Below are positions 9,147 to 18,372 of a stretch of DNA of 64,000 nucleotides, piece after piece. Made by a program: the position numbers and the translations under genes. Every line of letters begins with the position of its first letter. Positions within the stretch are counted from its first letter, which is position 1. The notes beneath the pieces were generated by a model. The model searched no databases, was not told the DNA's origin, and was given only the letters and a program-made list of their open reading frames with translations. The DNA comes from Acetobacteraceae bacterium (GTDB lineage: Bacteria > Pseudomonadota > Alphaproteobacteria > Acetobacterales > Acetobacteraceae): NCBI GenBank assembly GCA_947371015.1, contig CANBNK010000016.1, forward strand, positions 1 to 64,000. The letters run 5' to 3'.

Positions 9147-9344
9147 ATGGCCGACAACAAGATCGAAGGCGAAGGCAGCTATACCGGCGCCAAGCACTAC
9201 AATGACGGCGTGAAGCGGACGGTGGAGTCGGGCAAGGTCGAACAGGCCGCGCGCGACGCCGCCAGGCAGCCCGAGGACAAGGCCGCGGAAGCCGAGGGCA
9301 AGCGCCACAGCCATGGCGAGGACCCGCAGCTCAACCGGAAATAG
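9147..9344 (+). CDS. small hydrophilic hypothetical protein
   Basis: RBS-like aggagg before ATG; charged 65-aa ORF. Confidence 0.6.
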   Translation: MADNKIEGEGSYTGAKHYNDGVKRTVESGKVEQAARDAARQPEDKAAEAEGKRHSHGEDPQLNRK

Positions 9345-10734
9345 CCGCCAGTTTCCGCAGCGCCATCAGCTCCACCTTGCCCAGCGCGGTGCGGGGCAAG
9401 GCGTCCACCACCACCACGTCGTGCGGCTGCTTAAACCGCGCGAGCTGGCCGCGGAAATGCGCCAGCACGGCATCGCGCGAAAAGCCAGGCGCGGGCACCA
9501 CCACGGCCACCGGCACCTCGCCCCAGCGGGCGTCGGCGCGGCCGCAGATGGCGCCTTCCAGCACGCCGGGGGCGTCGCGCAGCACGCGCTCGACCTCGGC
9601 GGGATAGATGTTCTCGCCGCCGCTGATGATGACGTGCTTCAGCCGGTCGGTGAACCACCAGCGGCCGGCGGCGTCCACGCTGCCGATATCGCCGGTGGCG
9701 AACCAGCCATCAGCGTCCAGCGCCTGCGTGGCGGGCCAGTAGTGGCGGAGCGTGTTGCCGCCGCGCACCAGGATTTCACCAGCCGGGGAAAGCCTGGCCG
9801 CCACATGCAGCCCCGGCCGGCCGATGGAACCAGGCGCCGCCAGCGCTTCCTCGGCTGACTGGTACAGCGCGATTGGACAGGTCTCGGTGGCGCCATACAC
9901 CTGCTGCACGGGAATGCCGCGGGCATGGAACGCCTGGATCAACGGCAGCGGCACGTCGGACGAGCCGGCGCCGATGGCGCGCAGGCTGCCCAGCGCGGCG
10001 CCGCCCCAATCGGGATGCGTCACCAGCGCCTGCATGACCGCGGGCACCAGCAGCGTCAGCGTCGGCCGCGCCGTGGCGCAGTGCGCGAAGAACGCTGCGG
10101 GGTCGAAGCGCGGCAGCAGCAGCACCTCCGCGCCGATGCTCAAGGCCGGCGTGGTCTGGATGTTCAGCCCGCCGACATGGAACAGCGGCAGCACCGTCAG
10201 CACCCGGTCGGCACTGGTCATCCGGTGCATGTCCACGCCGTTCAGCGCATTCACCGCCAGCGCCTGCTGGGTCAGCACGGCGCCCTTCGGCCGGCCCGTG
10301 GTGCCGCTGGTGTACACCAGCAGTACCGCATCCTCGGCGGTGCCCAGGGCCGGCACGTCGCTGCCGTCCCAGCCGGCCTCGACATCCAGCGCATCGGCGC
10401 GCAGCGCCTGCGCCGCGGCCAGGAATTCCGGCGTGGCGCACAGCAGCGCGGCACCGGCATCGGCCAGGATGAAGCCCAGCTCCGGCCCGGCCAGCCGCCA
10501 GTTCAGCGGCAGCAGCATGGCGCCCAGCCGCGCACAGGCGAACAGCAGCACCAGTTGCTGCGGATGGTTGGCGCCGAGGAACGCCACGCGGTCGCCGCGC
10601 CGCACGCCGCGCGCGGCCAGCGCCGCCGCACAGGCCCGCGCCTGCGCGGCCAGCGCGCCGTAGCGCATCACCTGCTCGCCGAACCGCAGCGCCGGCGTGC
10701 CGGCTTCGGCGCGTTCCGGCCACTGCCAGATCAT
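9331..10734 (-). CDS. AMP-dependent acyl-CoA synthetase/ligase
   Basis: YTSGTTGRPKGAV, YGATETC, DGWFATGDIG, SGGENIYPAEVE motifs. Confidence 0.92.
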   Translation of the reverse strand: MIWQWPERAEAGTPALRFGEQVMRYGALAAQARACAAALAARGVRRGDRVAFLGANHPQQLVLLFACARLGAMLLPLNWRLAGPELGFILADAGAALLCATPEFLAAAQALRADALDVEAGWDGSDVPALGTAEDAVLLVYTSGTTGRPKGAVLTQQALAVNALNGVDMHRMTSADRVLTVLPLFHVGGLNIQTTPALSIGAEVLLLPRFDPAAFFAHCATARPTLTLLVPAVMQALVTHPDWGGAALGSLRAIGAGSSDVPLPLIQAFHARGIPVQQVYGATETCPIALYQSAEEALAAPGSIGRPGLHVAARLSPAGEILVRGGNTLRHYWPATQALDADGWFATGDIGSVDAAGRWWFTDRLKHVIISGGENIYPAEVERVLRDAPGVLEGAICGRADARWGEVPVAVVVPAPGFSRDAVLAHFRGQLARFKQPHDVVVVDALPRTALGKVELMALRKLAAISG

Positions 10735-11975
10735 TCGTCGCGCTCACCGGTCTCGTACAGCGTGCCGCGGCCCAGCCGGTCGATGCACAGCTCGGCGGTC
10801 CAGGGCAGCATCAGGGAGCCGCAGCGGCTGTCGCGGTAGATGCGTTCCAGCGGCAGCGATTTCAGCATGGACTGGCCGCCGCAGGTGCGCACCGCCTTCA
10901 CCGCCAGGGCGTTGGCGTTTTCCATCACGGTGTACTGGGCGGCCCAGGCGCGCAGCACCTGCTCCTTGGAAGGGTCCGGCCGGGCGTCGCTGATGGCCTG
11001 GAACCACAGCGCCTTGGTCTGCTCCAGCATCACCCGCATCTCGGCGACGGCAATCTGCTTGGTCGGGTACATCCGGCGTTTTACCGGTGGCATGCCTGGA
11101 TATTCGCCGCGCAGGTATTTTACCGTGAAGTCGTAGGCCGCCTGGGCCAGCCCCATGTAGGTCGGGCTCAGCGTCATGAACATGTGCGGCCAGCGGTTGG
11201 CGGCCTGGAAGTAGAGCCCGGGCGGCATCAGCGCCGCATCCTCCGGCACGAAGACGTCCTTGAAGACCAGGTCGCGCGAGACGGTGCCGCGCATGCCCAA
11301 GGGGTCCCAACTGCCGGTCACCGAAACGCCCGCGGCTGTGGCTGGTATCGCCAGGTACAGCGTGTCGCGCCGGCTCAGCGCGGCCTCGCCATGCACCTCC
11401 GTGCACAGCACGCCGTAGGTGTCGGCGCTGCCGGACAGGCTCGCAAAAATTTTCCGGCCATTGATGATGAAGCCGCCCGCCACCCGCCGCGCCGTGGTGC
11501 CGAAGGCGACGCCACCGGCCGCCGCCGCACCACCCTCGCTGAACGGCTGCGCGTAGATCGCGCCGTCCTGCAGGATGCGGGCGTAGTGCGCGGCGCGGCG
11601 CTGCTGGTGCAGGGCGCGGGTGGGCGCGTCCATCTCCAGCGTGTCACTCAGTGCGCCGGTCCACAGCGTGCTGCACACATGCATGTTCCAGGTCAGCGCC
11701 GTGGCGCCGCAGTAGCGGCCCAGCTCCGCCGCTGTGAGGCAATAGGCGCGGAAATCGGCGCCGATGCCGCCATCCGCCTTGGGGATGCAGACACCGAGCA
11801 GGCCGTTGGCGTGCATGTCCCGGTAGTTCTGCATCGGGAAGACCGCGTCGCGGTCCCACTCGGCCGCGCGCGGTGCCAGCACTGCCTGGCCAAATTCGCG
11901 GGCGCGCGCGGTCAGGGCGGCTTCCTCCGGGGTCAGCCGGAAGGCATCAGCATCGAAGATCGCCGCGTCGCTCAC
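10731..11975 (-). CDS. acyl-CoA dehydrogenase family protein
   Basis: ACAD pattern (GILxDGAIYAQPFSEGG.., DPLGMRGTVSRD, CGGQSMLK). Confidence 0.88.
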   Translation of the reverse strand: MSDAAIFDADAFRLTPEEAALTARAREFGQAVLAPRAAEWDRDAVFPMQNYRDMHANGLLGVCIPKADGGIGADFRAYCLTAAELGRYCGATALTWNMHVCSTLWTGALSDTLEMDAPTRALHQQRRAAHYARILQDGAIYAQPFSEGGAAAAGGVAFGTTARRVAGGFIINGRKIFASLSGSADTYGVLCTEVHGEAALSRRDTLYLAIPATAAGVSVTGSWDPLGMRGTVSRDLVFKDVFVPEDAALMPPGLYFQAANRWPHMFMTLSPTYMGLAQAAYDFTVKYLRGEYPGMPPVKRRMYPTKQIAVAEMRVMLEQTKALWFQAISDARPDPSKEQVLRAWAAQYTVMENANALAVKAVRTCGGQSMLKSLPLERIYRDSRCGSLMLPWTAELCIDRLGRGTLYETGERDE

Positions 11976-12727
11976 GCCAGGAAGCCATGGACGGCGGCGG
12001 CGAACTCCTTCGGGTATTCCAGATGCGCCAGGTGGCCGGCGGCCGGCAGCGTCACCAGCTTCGCGTCCGGCATGGCGTCGGCCATGCGCTGCATGGTGCG
12101 CGGCGGCGCGAGGGGATCACGCTCCCCGGCCAGCAGCAGCGTCGGCATGCCGATGCGGCCGAGGTCGTCGATGCGGTTGAAGGTCGTCAGGCAGGTGACG
12201 GTGGCGCGGTAGGCCGCGGCCGGCGTGCTGGCCATGGCGTTGATGACCTCGGCCATCGCCGCCATGCCGGCACGCGGGCTGAGCATGCTGGTCATGGATT
12301 GCTGCGCCAGTTGCAGCATGGAGACGCCGGATTGCAGCGGCGCCAGGCGGTCCGCCAGGAATTGCTGGGCGAAGGCGGGGTCCTTGCCGCCAAAGGCCGG
12401 GGTGGTGGCGTAGAGCACCAGGCGGCGCACCCGCTCGGGGAAGGTCAGCGCGAATTCCTGTGCCACCATGCCGCCGATGCTGTGCCCCAGCAGGTCCACC
12501 TGCTCCTGCCCAGCGGCATCCAGCGCCGCCTTCAGCGCCAGCGCCCAACCGGCAAAGCTGGTCTCCGGCAGCAGGGCGGTGCCGCCATAGCCCGGCAGTT
12601 GCCAATGCGCGTCCGCCCGAAAATCGCCCCAGCAGGCGCCGCCGATGCCATGCACCGTCACCAAGGGGGAATGCTGGTCCAGCCCGCCACGTCCAGCGGC
12701 GGCCCGCGTATCGGTTTTCCTGCTCAC
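11972..12727 (-). CDS. alpha/beta hydrolase (enol-lactonase/NicD-like)
   Basis: VHGIGGA oxyanion region, LGHSIGGMVAQ nucleophile elbow, GHLAHLE; GTG start overlapping the NicX-like gene. Confidence 0.82.
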   Translation of the reverse strand: MSRKTDTRAAAGRGGLDQHSPLVTVHGIGGACWGDFRADAHWQLPGYGGTALLPETSFAGWALALKAALDAAGQEQVDLLGHSIGGMVAQEFALTFPERVRRLVLYATTPAFGGKDPAFAQQFLADRLAPLQSGVSMLQLAQQSMTSMLSPRAGMAAMAEVINAMASTPAAAYRATVTCLTTFNRIDDLGRIGMPTLLLAGERDPLAPPRTMQRMADAMPDAKLVTLPAAGHLAHLEYPKEFAAAVHGFLA

Positions 12728-13803
12728 AGCTTCAACTCCCCGGCCTCGACCACCGTGCATGCGCCTGCGGGGCCGTCCAGCGTGATGGTGCACCCCCGCA
12801 CCGGAATATCGAAATGGCCTTCGGTGTAGCGCCCGGCGAACTCATTGGCGCCGGTGGAAAACAGGAAGTTCCCGGCGAAGGCGCGCAGCTCGGTGCCGTT
12901 GGTGTCGCGCTGGTCGTACATCGCCAGCGCCTCATACCGCGCCGCGTGGTTCATCCCCCAGCCGACATGGCTGACGGCATAGGCGGCCTTGTCTCCCCAG
13001 GCAGCCAGGTAGCGGCGCATCAGCTCGGCGTCGGTGCCCTCGCCCTCGATCCGGGTCACGTGGTCATCCTCCAGCGTCAGCACGACAGGGCGTTCCAGGT
13101 AGCGCTTGAAGGTCAGGTTCACGTCGCCGGCGTCCAGTACCAGCGTGCCGTTGACGCTGTGCGCCGCCGGGAAGCTGACCACCACCCCGCCCGGCCAATG
13201 CGCGATGGTGCCGGGCCGGTCGGTCCAGCCCCAGACCCCCGCGGTGATGGCCTTCTCCAGCCCCACCACCAGGTCGGTCCCGGCGGCCGAGGTCACCCGC
13301 ATGCCGGTGGCGCCGCGCGCCAGCTTCACCGCCGCCTTCACCCGCGGCTCCATCGCGTCATCCGGGCGCAGGCGTTCCAGCGCCTCCGGATGTTCATTCG
13401 AGATCATCAATATTCTGCACCCGGCCTGCAGTAGTTGGGGCAATTCGGGCGCGTGCAAAAGCCCTTCCACGGTCAGGTCCACCACGAAGGGCGTGGCCTT
13501 CAGCGCCGCCAGCACGCTGGGGTGGCCGGCCAGCGCCCGGCTGGCCCCGGTGGAGCGCACCGGCACCGGCGCGGTCTGCGGCGGGGTGGGCACCAGCAGC
13601 CGGAACGGCCGGCAGCCCAGCCGCAGCAGGGCCAGCTCCGCCAGGTCCAGATTGAGCGCGCGCGACTGGCTTTCCGCCAGCAGGCACACCGCCAGTCCAG
13701 GCTCGGCCTTGCAGCGACGGAACACGTCTTCGAAGGCGGCAATCCAGCGTGCCTCGATCCGATCAGTCAGCACCAGGGGTCTCCCTTCCCGGCGACCCTG
13801 CAA
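12724..13803 (-). CDS. 2,5-dihydroxypyridine 5,6-dioxygenase-like (NicX/aminopeptidase T family)
   Basis: SHVGWGMN and GHFDIPVRGCTITLDG match the H / HxD metal-ligand motifs of NicX-type enzymes. Confidence 0.75.
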   Translation of the reverse strand: MQGRREGRPLVLTDRIEARWIAAFEDVFRRCKAEPGLAVCLLAESQSRALNLDLAELALLRLGCRPFRLLVPTPPQTAPVPVRSTGASRALAGHPSVLAALKATPFVVDLTVEGLLHAPELPQLLQAGCRILMISNEHPEALERLRPDDAMEPRVKAAVKLARGATGMRVTSAAGTDLVVGLEKAITAGVWGWTDRPGTIAHWPGGVVVSFPAAHSVNGTLVLDAGDVNLTFKRYLERPVVLTLEDDHVTRIEGEGTDAELMRRYLAAWGDKAAYAVSHVGWGMNHAARYEALAMYDQRDTNGTELRAFAGNFLFSTGANEFAGRYTEGHFDIPVRGCTITLDGPAGACTVVEAGELKL

Positions 13804-13861
13804 CCCAGGGTCGCGGTATTGTCGTCAAAGTCGTTCAGAGAATCGAAATACATGATATCGC

Positions 13862-13874
13862 ACATAATTTATGT
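13862..13874. promoter_or_regulatory. candidate MarR operator ACATAA-T-TTATGT
   Basis: perfect 13-bp palindrome in an AT-rich divergent intergenic region between the NicX-like and marR genes. Confidence 0.5.
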
Positions 13875-13948
13875 TCACACTAAAACGTGACGCCAAGTAT
13901 CCGCTCCAGTATGTAAGACCGCAAAAGCCAAGAGATTCATCCGTAGGC

Positions 13949-14416
13949 ATGAATACACCAGCCATCAACGCGACCAAGGGCCGATTTATCGACGACTACC
14001 TGCTGTACCTGCTGGCCCGGGCATCGCACGTTATCTCTGCCGAATTCCACGAAATGCTGCGACGCAAGGGCGTCTCGGCACCGGTCTGGCGCGTGCTCGC
14101 CAGCCTCGTGGGCGGCGAAGGCGAGACTGTGACCGGTCTGGCCGATGTCTGCCTGCTGCAGCAGCCCACCATGACCAAGCTGCTGGACCGCATGGTGCGC
14201 GACGACCTGGTGCACCGCGCCCAGGACCTGCGTGACCGCCGCGTGGTCCGCATCAACCTGACGCCGCGCGGCGAGCAGATGGTGAAGGACCTGCTGGAGG
14301 CCGCGCGGCTGCACGAGGCCGAGGTCCTGGCACGCCACCCGCAGGTCGAGGGCGATCAACTGAAGAACCTGCTGCGCGGCATCATCACCCGCCACGCCCG
14401 GCAACGCCGCGGCTGA
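13949..14416 (+). CDS. MarR family transcriptional regulator
   Basis: winged-helix pattern (GLADVCLLQQPTMTKLLDRMVRDDLVHRAQDLRDRRVVRINLTPRG). Confidence 0.92.
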   Translation: MNTPAINATKGRFIDDYLLYLLARASHVISAEFHEMLRRKGVSAPVWRVLASLVGGEGETVTGLADVCLLQQPTMTKLLDRMVRDDLVHRAQDLRDRRVVRINLTPRGEQMVKDLLEAARLHEAEVLARHPQVEGDQLKNLLRGIITRHARQRRG

Positions 14417-14515
14417 AGCAGCGGTGCGATTGCCGCCGCCGCATCGCCTGGGCCGCTGGGTGCTGCTGTTGAGCGTGGCGGCGGTACTGCTGCGGGTGCT
14501 GCTGGCCCTCGCCGG

Positions 14516-14555
14516 TTAGCGCAAGCTGCGTCCGACTGGCCGCAGCCTGCGCTAA
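14516..14555. terminator. hairpin between convergent marR and Rieske genes
   Basis: TTAGCGCAaGCTGCG...CGCAGCcTGCGCTAA inverted repeat. Confidence 0.6.
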
Positions 14556-14605
14556 ACGTCTTTGAAACCAGGGCAGGAAACGCATTCGGATGAATGCATA
14601 TTGTT

Positions 14606-14923
14606 CTAGACCTGCACGAACACCACGCCGTCTTCGACCTTGGTCGGATAGGTCACCACATCCACATCGGCCGGCTCGTTCAGTGCCTTTCCGGTGCGGA
14701 CCTCGAAGCAGGCCTGGTGCAGCGGGCATTCCAGCTTGCCATCCTCGAAATAACCATCCGACAGCAGCGCGTATTCATGCGTGCAGACATCGTTGATGGC
14801 GAAGATCCCGTCCTCCAGCCGCACGACGCAGACCTGGCTGTCGCCGATGCGCAGCGGGAAGGGCACTTCCGGGCCAAGGTTTTCCAATTCGGTCACGCGG
14901 TGCCAGCTGGGCATCGGCAGCAT
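14606..14923 (-). CDS. Rieske [2Fe-2S] ferredoxin
   Basis: CTHEYALLSDG...CPLHQACFEVRTG (CxH...CxxH). Confidence 0.92.
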   Translation of the reverse strand: MLPMPSWHRVTELENLGPEVPFPLRIGDSQVCVVRLEDGIFAINDVCTHEYALLSDGYFEDGKLECPLHQACFEVRTGKALNEPADVDVVTYPTKVEDGVVFVQV

Positions 14924-14974
14924 CCTGTCTGTTGGGGTGGAAAGGGGCGCGACCAGGCCGCGCCCCCGTAACGC

Positions 14975-15430
14975 TCAAGCGCCGGTGGAGGCGACCAGGC
15001 CGGCGGCGAGGATGCCGGCGACGCAGCATTCCTCGTCCTTCAGCGACACGTCGCCGCTGATGCCGACGGCGCCGAGGATCACATCCTGGGCATTCACCGC
15101 CAGCACGCCACCCGGCACCGGCACGGCGCGGCCGCCGGTGATGTCGGACAGCGCGTTCACGAAGCCCTGCATCGCCGGGTTCTGGCTGCGCTTGGCCAGT
15201 TCCTGCGACCCGACGCCCAGCGCCAGCGCGCCATTGGCCTTGCCGCCGGCAATCTCGGCGCGCAGCAGCGAACAGCCGTCTTCGCGCTTGATGACCTTCA
15301 CCTGGCCGCCGGCGTCCAGCACCACCACGGTCAGCGGTTGCAGGCTGAGTGCGCGGCCCTTGGCCAGGGCGGCATCGGCGATCGTGCTGGCCTGGGCCAG
15401 CGTCAGCCCATTGGTCGGATAGGTCGGCAT
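14975..15430 (-). CDS. GlcG/HbpS family heme-binding-like protein
   Basis: LTVVVLDAGGQVKVIKREDG, GAVGISGD motifs. Confidence 0.88.
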   Translation of the reverse strand: MPTYPTNGLTLAQASTIADAALAKGRALSLQPLTVVVLDAGGQVKVIKREDGCSLLRAEIAGGKANGALALGVGSQELAKRSQNPAMQGFVNALSDITGGRAVPVPGGVLAVNAQDVILGAVGISGDVSLKDEECCVAGILAAGLVASTGA

Positions 15431-15447
15431 GGGTTAGGGTCCCCCTT

Positions 15448-16086
15448 GTGAATGGCGATCCCCCCCAATTGCCCCGCCGCGGCGCATCGCGCCAGACCGC
15501 GCTTGCGCAGAAGCGCGACCGCCCGGCTGGAAAGGCGCCCAGCGAGGCCCGGCTGCATGAGGCCGCGCTGGTCCACCTGGCCAAATTCGCCGCGACCGAG
15601 GTCTCCCTGGCCCGGGTGCTGGTCCGCCGGGTGGACCGCTGGGTGCGCCGGGCCGAAGCCGAGGGCCAGGAGCATGACCAGGTGGCCGCGGCCGCCGGCG
15701 CCGCGCGCCTGGCCGCGCACCAGGTGGCCCGCAAGCTGGCCAACAGCGGCGCGGTGGATGACGCCGCCTTCGCCGCCAGCCGGGCGCGCCGCCTGGCCCG
15801 CGGCGGCCGGTCCCGCCGGGCCATCGCCGCGCACCTCTCGGCCAAGGGCGTCGCCGGGGAGGTTGCCCAGGCGGTGCTGCCGAATGACGAGGTGGCTGCC
15901 GCGCTGATGCTGTGCCGCCGCCGCCGCTTCGGCCCCTTCGCGCGGGAGGCGGTGACGCCGGAGGTGCGGCTGAAGTCCCTGGCCGCCCTGGCCCGCGCCG
16001 GCTTTTCCCGCGACGCCGCGACCGCCGCGCTGGACATGGCGACCGAGCAGGCCGAGGACCGGGTGCGGGCGCTGCGCGATGGCTGA
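15448..16086 (+). CDS. recX: regulatory protein RecX family
   Basis: AALVHLAKFAATEVSLARVLVRRV, DDAAFAASRARRLARGGRSRRAIAAHLSAKGV pattern; GTG start. Confidence 0.75.
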   Translation: MNGDPPQLPRRGASRQTALAQKRDRPAGKAPSEARLHEAALVHLAKFAATEVSLARVLVRRVDRWVRRAEAEGQEHDQVAAAAGAARLAAHQVARKLANSGAVDDAAFAASRARRLARGGRSRRAIAAHLSAKGVAGEVAQAVLPNDEVAAALMLCRRRRFGPFAREAVTPEVRLKSLAALARAGFSRDAATAALDMATEQAEDRVRALRDG

Positions 16087-16477
16087 GATGCCGGCCGCGC
16101 TGGGCTTGCGCTTCGACCATGTCCACCTGCGCAGCCCGGACGCCGCCGCCGCCGCCGACTGGTACATCCGCGTGCTCGGCGCCGAGCTGGTGGAGCATCG
16201 GCAAGGCCCGCGCCCGCGCTACGAACTGCGCTTGGGCGGGCTGACCCTGCTGATCAACGTCATCCTGCCCGGGGAGGACTGCGGCCCGGCGCCGGCCAGC
16301 CCGCACCAGGGGCTGGAGCATCTCGGCTTCACGGTCGCCGACATCGACGCCACCGCCGCCGCGCTGCTGGCGCGGGGGGCGGTGTTCCAGCTGCCGCCCA
16401 CCACCATCCGCGGCCTGCGCATCGCCTTCGTCACCGGGCCGGACGGCGTGCCGATCGAGCTGTTGCAGGCGGGCTGA
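16079..16477 (+). CDS. VOC family protein
   Basis: FDHVHLRSPDAAAAADWYIRVLGA ... GPDGVPIELLQ. Confidence 0.85.
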   Translation: MAEMPAALGLRFDHVHLRSPDAAAAADWYIRVLGAELVEHRQGPRPRYELRLGGLTLLINVILPGEDCGPAPASPHQGLEHLGFTVADIDATAAALLARGAVFQLPPTTIRGLRIAFVTGPDGVPIELLQAG

Positions 16478-16524
16478 CCTGGGCGCACGGCGGGGGCGGC
16501 GTTTGCGGGGGAATTCGCGCCTAT

Positions 16525-16656
16525 GGTGATTTCACCGGCGACGATCAGACGCTAGCGTCTGTCAGGCGCAGACAGAAGCGCCTGACAGACCCTGGCCATT
16601 CCTCGAGCGGCTGATTCACGCCGCCGGTGATTCCACCGGCGACGATCAGACGCTAG
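16525..16656. repeat. composite palindromic repeat: Type A half - Type D - Type A
   Basis: 31-bp direct repeat (one mismatch) at 16525-16555 and 16626-16656; Type D GTCTGTCAGGCGC-N8-GCGCCTGACAGAC at 16557-16590. Confidence 0.85.
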
Positions 16657-16685
16657 TCTCACCTCGTCCAAGAAAGGAAATCACC

Positions 16686-17048
16686 ATGTCCGCCTACAAG
16701 TTCGACCACATCCACCTGTACACCACCGACGCCGAGGCCACCGCCGCCTGGTACGAGAAGATGTTCGGCGCCGTGGTTCGCCGCACGCCGGTGGATGGCA
16801 AGACCCGCATCGACATGAATGTCGGCGGCGCCGAGATCTTCCTGCTGCCGGTCAAGCAGGCCGCCATGGGCCAGAACAGCCTCGACCACTTCGGCTTCCT
16901 GGTGGACAACGTCGATGCCGCCATCGAGGAGCTGCGCGCCAAGGGCGCCAAGGTGACGATGGAGCCCAACACCATCCGCCCGGGCACCCGCATCAGCTTC
17001 GTCGAATCGCCGGAAGGCGTGCGGATCGAAGTGCTGCAGCGCGGCTGA
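16686..17048 (+). CDS. VOC family protein, tandem paralogue
   Basis: FDHIHLYTTDAEATAAWYEKMFGA ... SPEGVRIEVLQ. Confidence 0.85.
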   Translation: MSAYKFDHIHLYTTDAEATAAWYEKMFGAVVRRTPVDGKTRIDMNVGGAEIFLLPVKQAAMGQNSLDHFGFLVDNVDAAIEELRAKGAKVTMEPNTIRPGTRISFVESPEGVRIEVLQRG

Positions 17049-17138
17049 ACCAGACCGGCGCGCTGCTGCTGCCGCGGCAGCGCGCCACCCGAGGCCCCGG
17101 CGCGCCCTTCAGGCGGCGCCGCCCCTGAAGGACCACCG

Positions 17139-18008
17139 ATGACCCTCCCCGAGCACCAGGTTGCCGCGGTGATGCATCGCCGCATCGGCGACATCACCGT
17201 CACCACGCTGAGCGACGGCTACCTCGAAGGTTCCATGGCGGTGATGCAGAACATCACGGTGGAGGACAGCAGCGCGATGTTGCGCGCCGCCTTCCGCCCG
17301 GTGCCGCGCCGCACCGCCGTGAACACCTTCCTGATCCGCAGCAAGGGCCGCACCGCGCTGGTGGATACCGGCTGCGGGGCGAAGATGCAGGCCAGCGCCG
17401 GCCGCCTGCTGGCGCACCTGGCCGCCGTGGGCGTGACGCCCGCCGAGGTGGACACCGTGCTGCTGACCCACATGCACCCCGACCATTCCAATGGCCTGGT
17501 GGATGACAACGGGCAAAAGTTCTTCCCGAACGCCGAGTTGGTGATGCACGAAGCCGAGCCGCGCTTCTGGCTGGACGACGCCGAGATGGCCAAGGCGGAT
17601 GAGAACAGCCGCCTGCGCAACTTCCAGCACGCCCGCGAACAGGTGGCGCCCTACGCCAAGCGCCTGTTCACCGGCGGCGAGGTGTTCCCAGGCGTGACGG
17701 CGATGCCGCTGCCCGGCCACACGCCGGGGCATACCGGCTACCTCGTCGCCTCGGGCAGCGAGCAGCTGCTGATCTGGGGCGACATCGTCCATGTGCCGGA
17801 AGTGCAGGTGCCGCGGCCGGAGGTGACGATGGCCTTCGACATCGACCCCGCCGCCGCCGCCGCCACGCGGCTGCGCATGTTCGACCATGTGGCGACGGAC
17901 GGGTTGCTGGTGGCGGGCATGCACATCCACTTCCCCGGCTATGCGCACCTGGTGCGCGAAGCCCGCGGGTATCGGATGGTGTTCGACGCGTTCCAGCAGT
18001 GGCTGTGA
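17139..18008 (+). CDS. MBL fold metallo-hydrolase
   Basis: LLTHMHPDHSNGL (HxHxDH), GHTPGHTGYL. Confidence 0.93.
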   Translation: MTLPEHQVAAVMHRRIGDITVTTLSDGYLEGSMAVMQNITVEDSSAMLRAAFRPVPRRTAVNTFLIRSKGRTALVDTGCGAKMQASAGRLLAHLAAVGVTPAEVDTVLLTHMHPDHSNGLVDDNGQKFFPNAELVMHEAEPRFWLDDAEMAKADENSRLRNFQHAREQVAPYAKRLFTGGEVFPGVTAMPLPGHTPGHTGYLVASGSEQLLIWGDIVHVPEVQVPRPEVTMAFDIDPAAAAATRLRMFDHVATDGLLVAGMHIHFPGYAHLVREARGYRMVFDAFQQWL

Positions 18009-18346
18009 ACTGACGGCTGGCGCGGCTTCATCGCCGCGTCAGCCCCAGCGGCGCCGCAGTCGCCGAAAAACGAGGAGCCCACAGCGGCGCCCAGGCACCC
18101 TCCTACGGCGCCTGCGATGCCAAGGTAAAGCGTCAAGGTTTCACGGCTTCCTGTGCTGCCGCCGAATGCCAGAAAGAGAACCGGCGGCACAAGGCCGAGC
18201 AGCGTGCCAACCCCGCTGCAAAATGGCAGCATTGCTGCCAGCAAGGCGGCGCTGCGCCAGGGGAGGAAAAAGCAGCCCGGCAGGAACAGCACCAGCCATA
18301 CCGCGGCGAAGGCGATGCCGCCGAACATGATGGCAAATCCCTGCAT
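17939..18346 (-). CDS. hypothetical membrane protein
   Basis: several hydrophobic helices; 3' end overlaps the convergent MBL gene by about 70 bp. Confidence 0.45.
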   Translation of the reverse strand: MQGFAIMFGGIAFAAVWLVLFLPGCFFLPWRSAALLAAMLPFCSGVGTLLGLVPPVLFLAFGGSTGSRETLTLYLGIAGAVGGCLGAAVGSSFFGDCGAAGADAAMKPRQPSVHSHCWNASNTIRYPRASRTRCA

Positions 18347-18372
18347 CGCGGCGCCGCCTTCGCCTCACCCCC

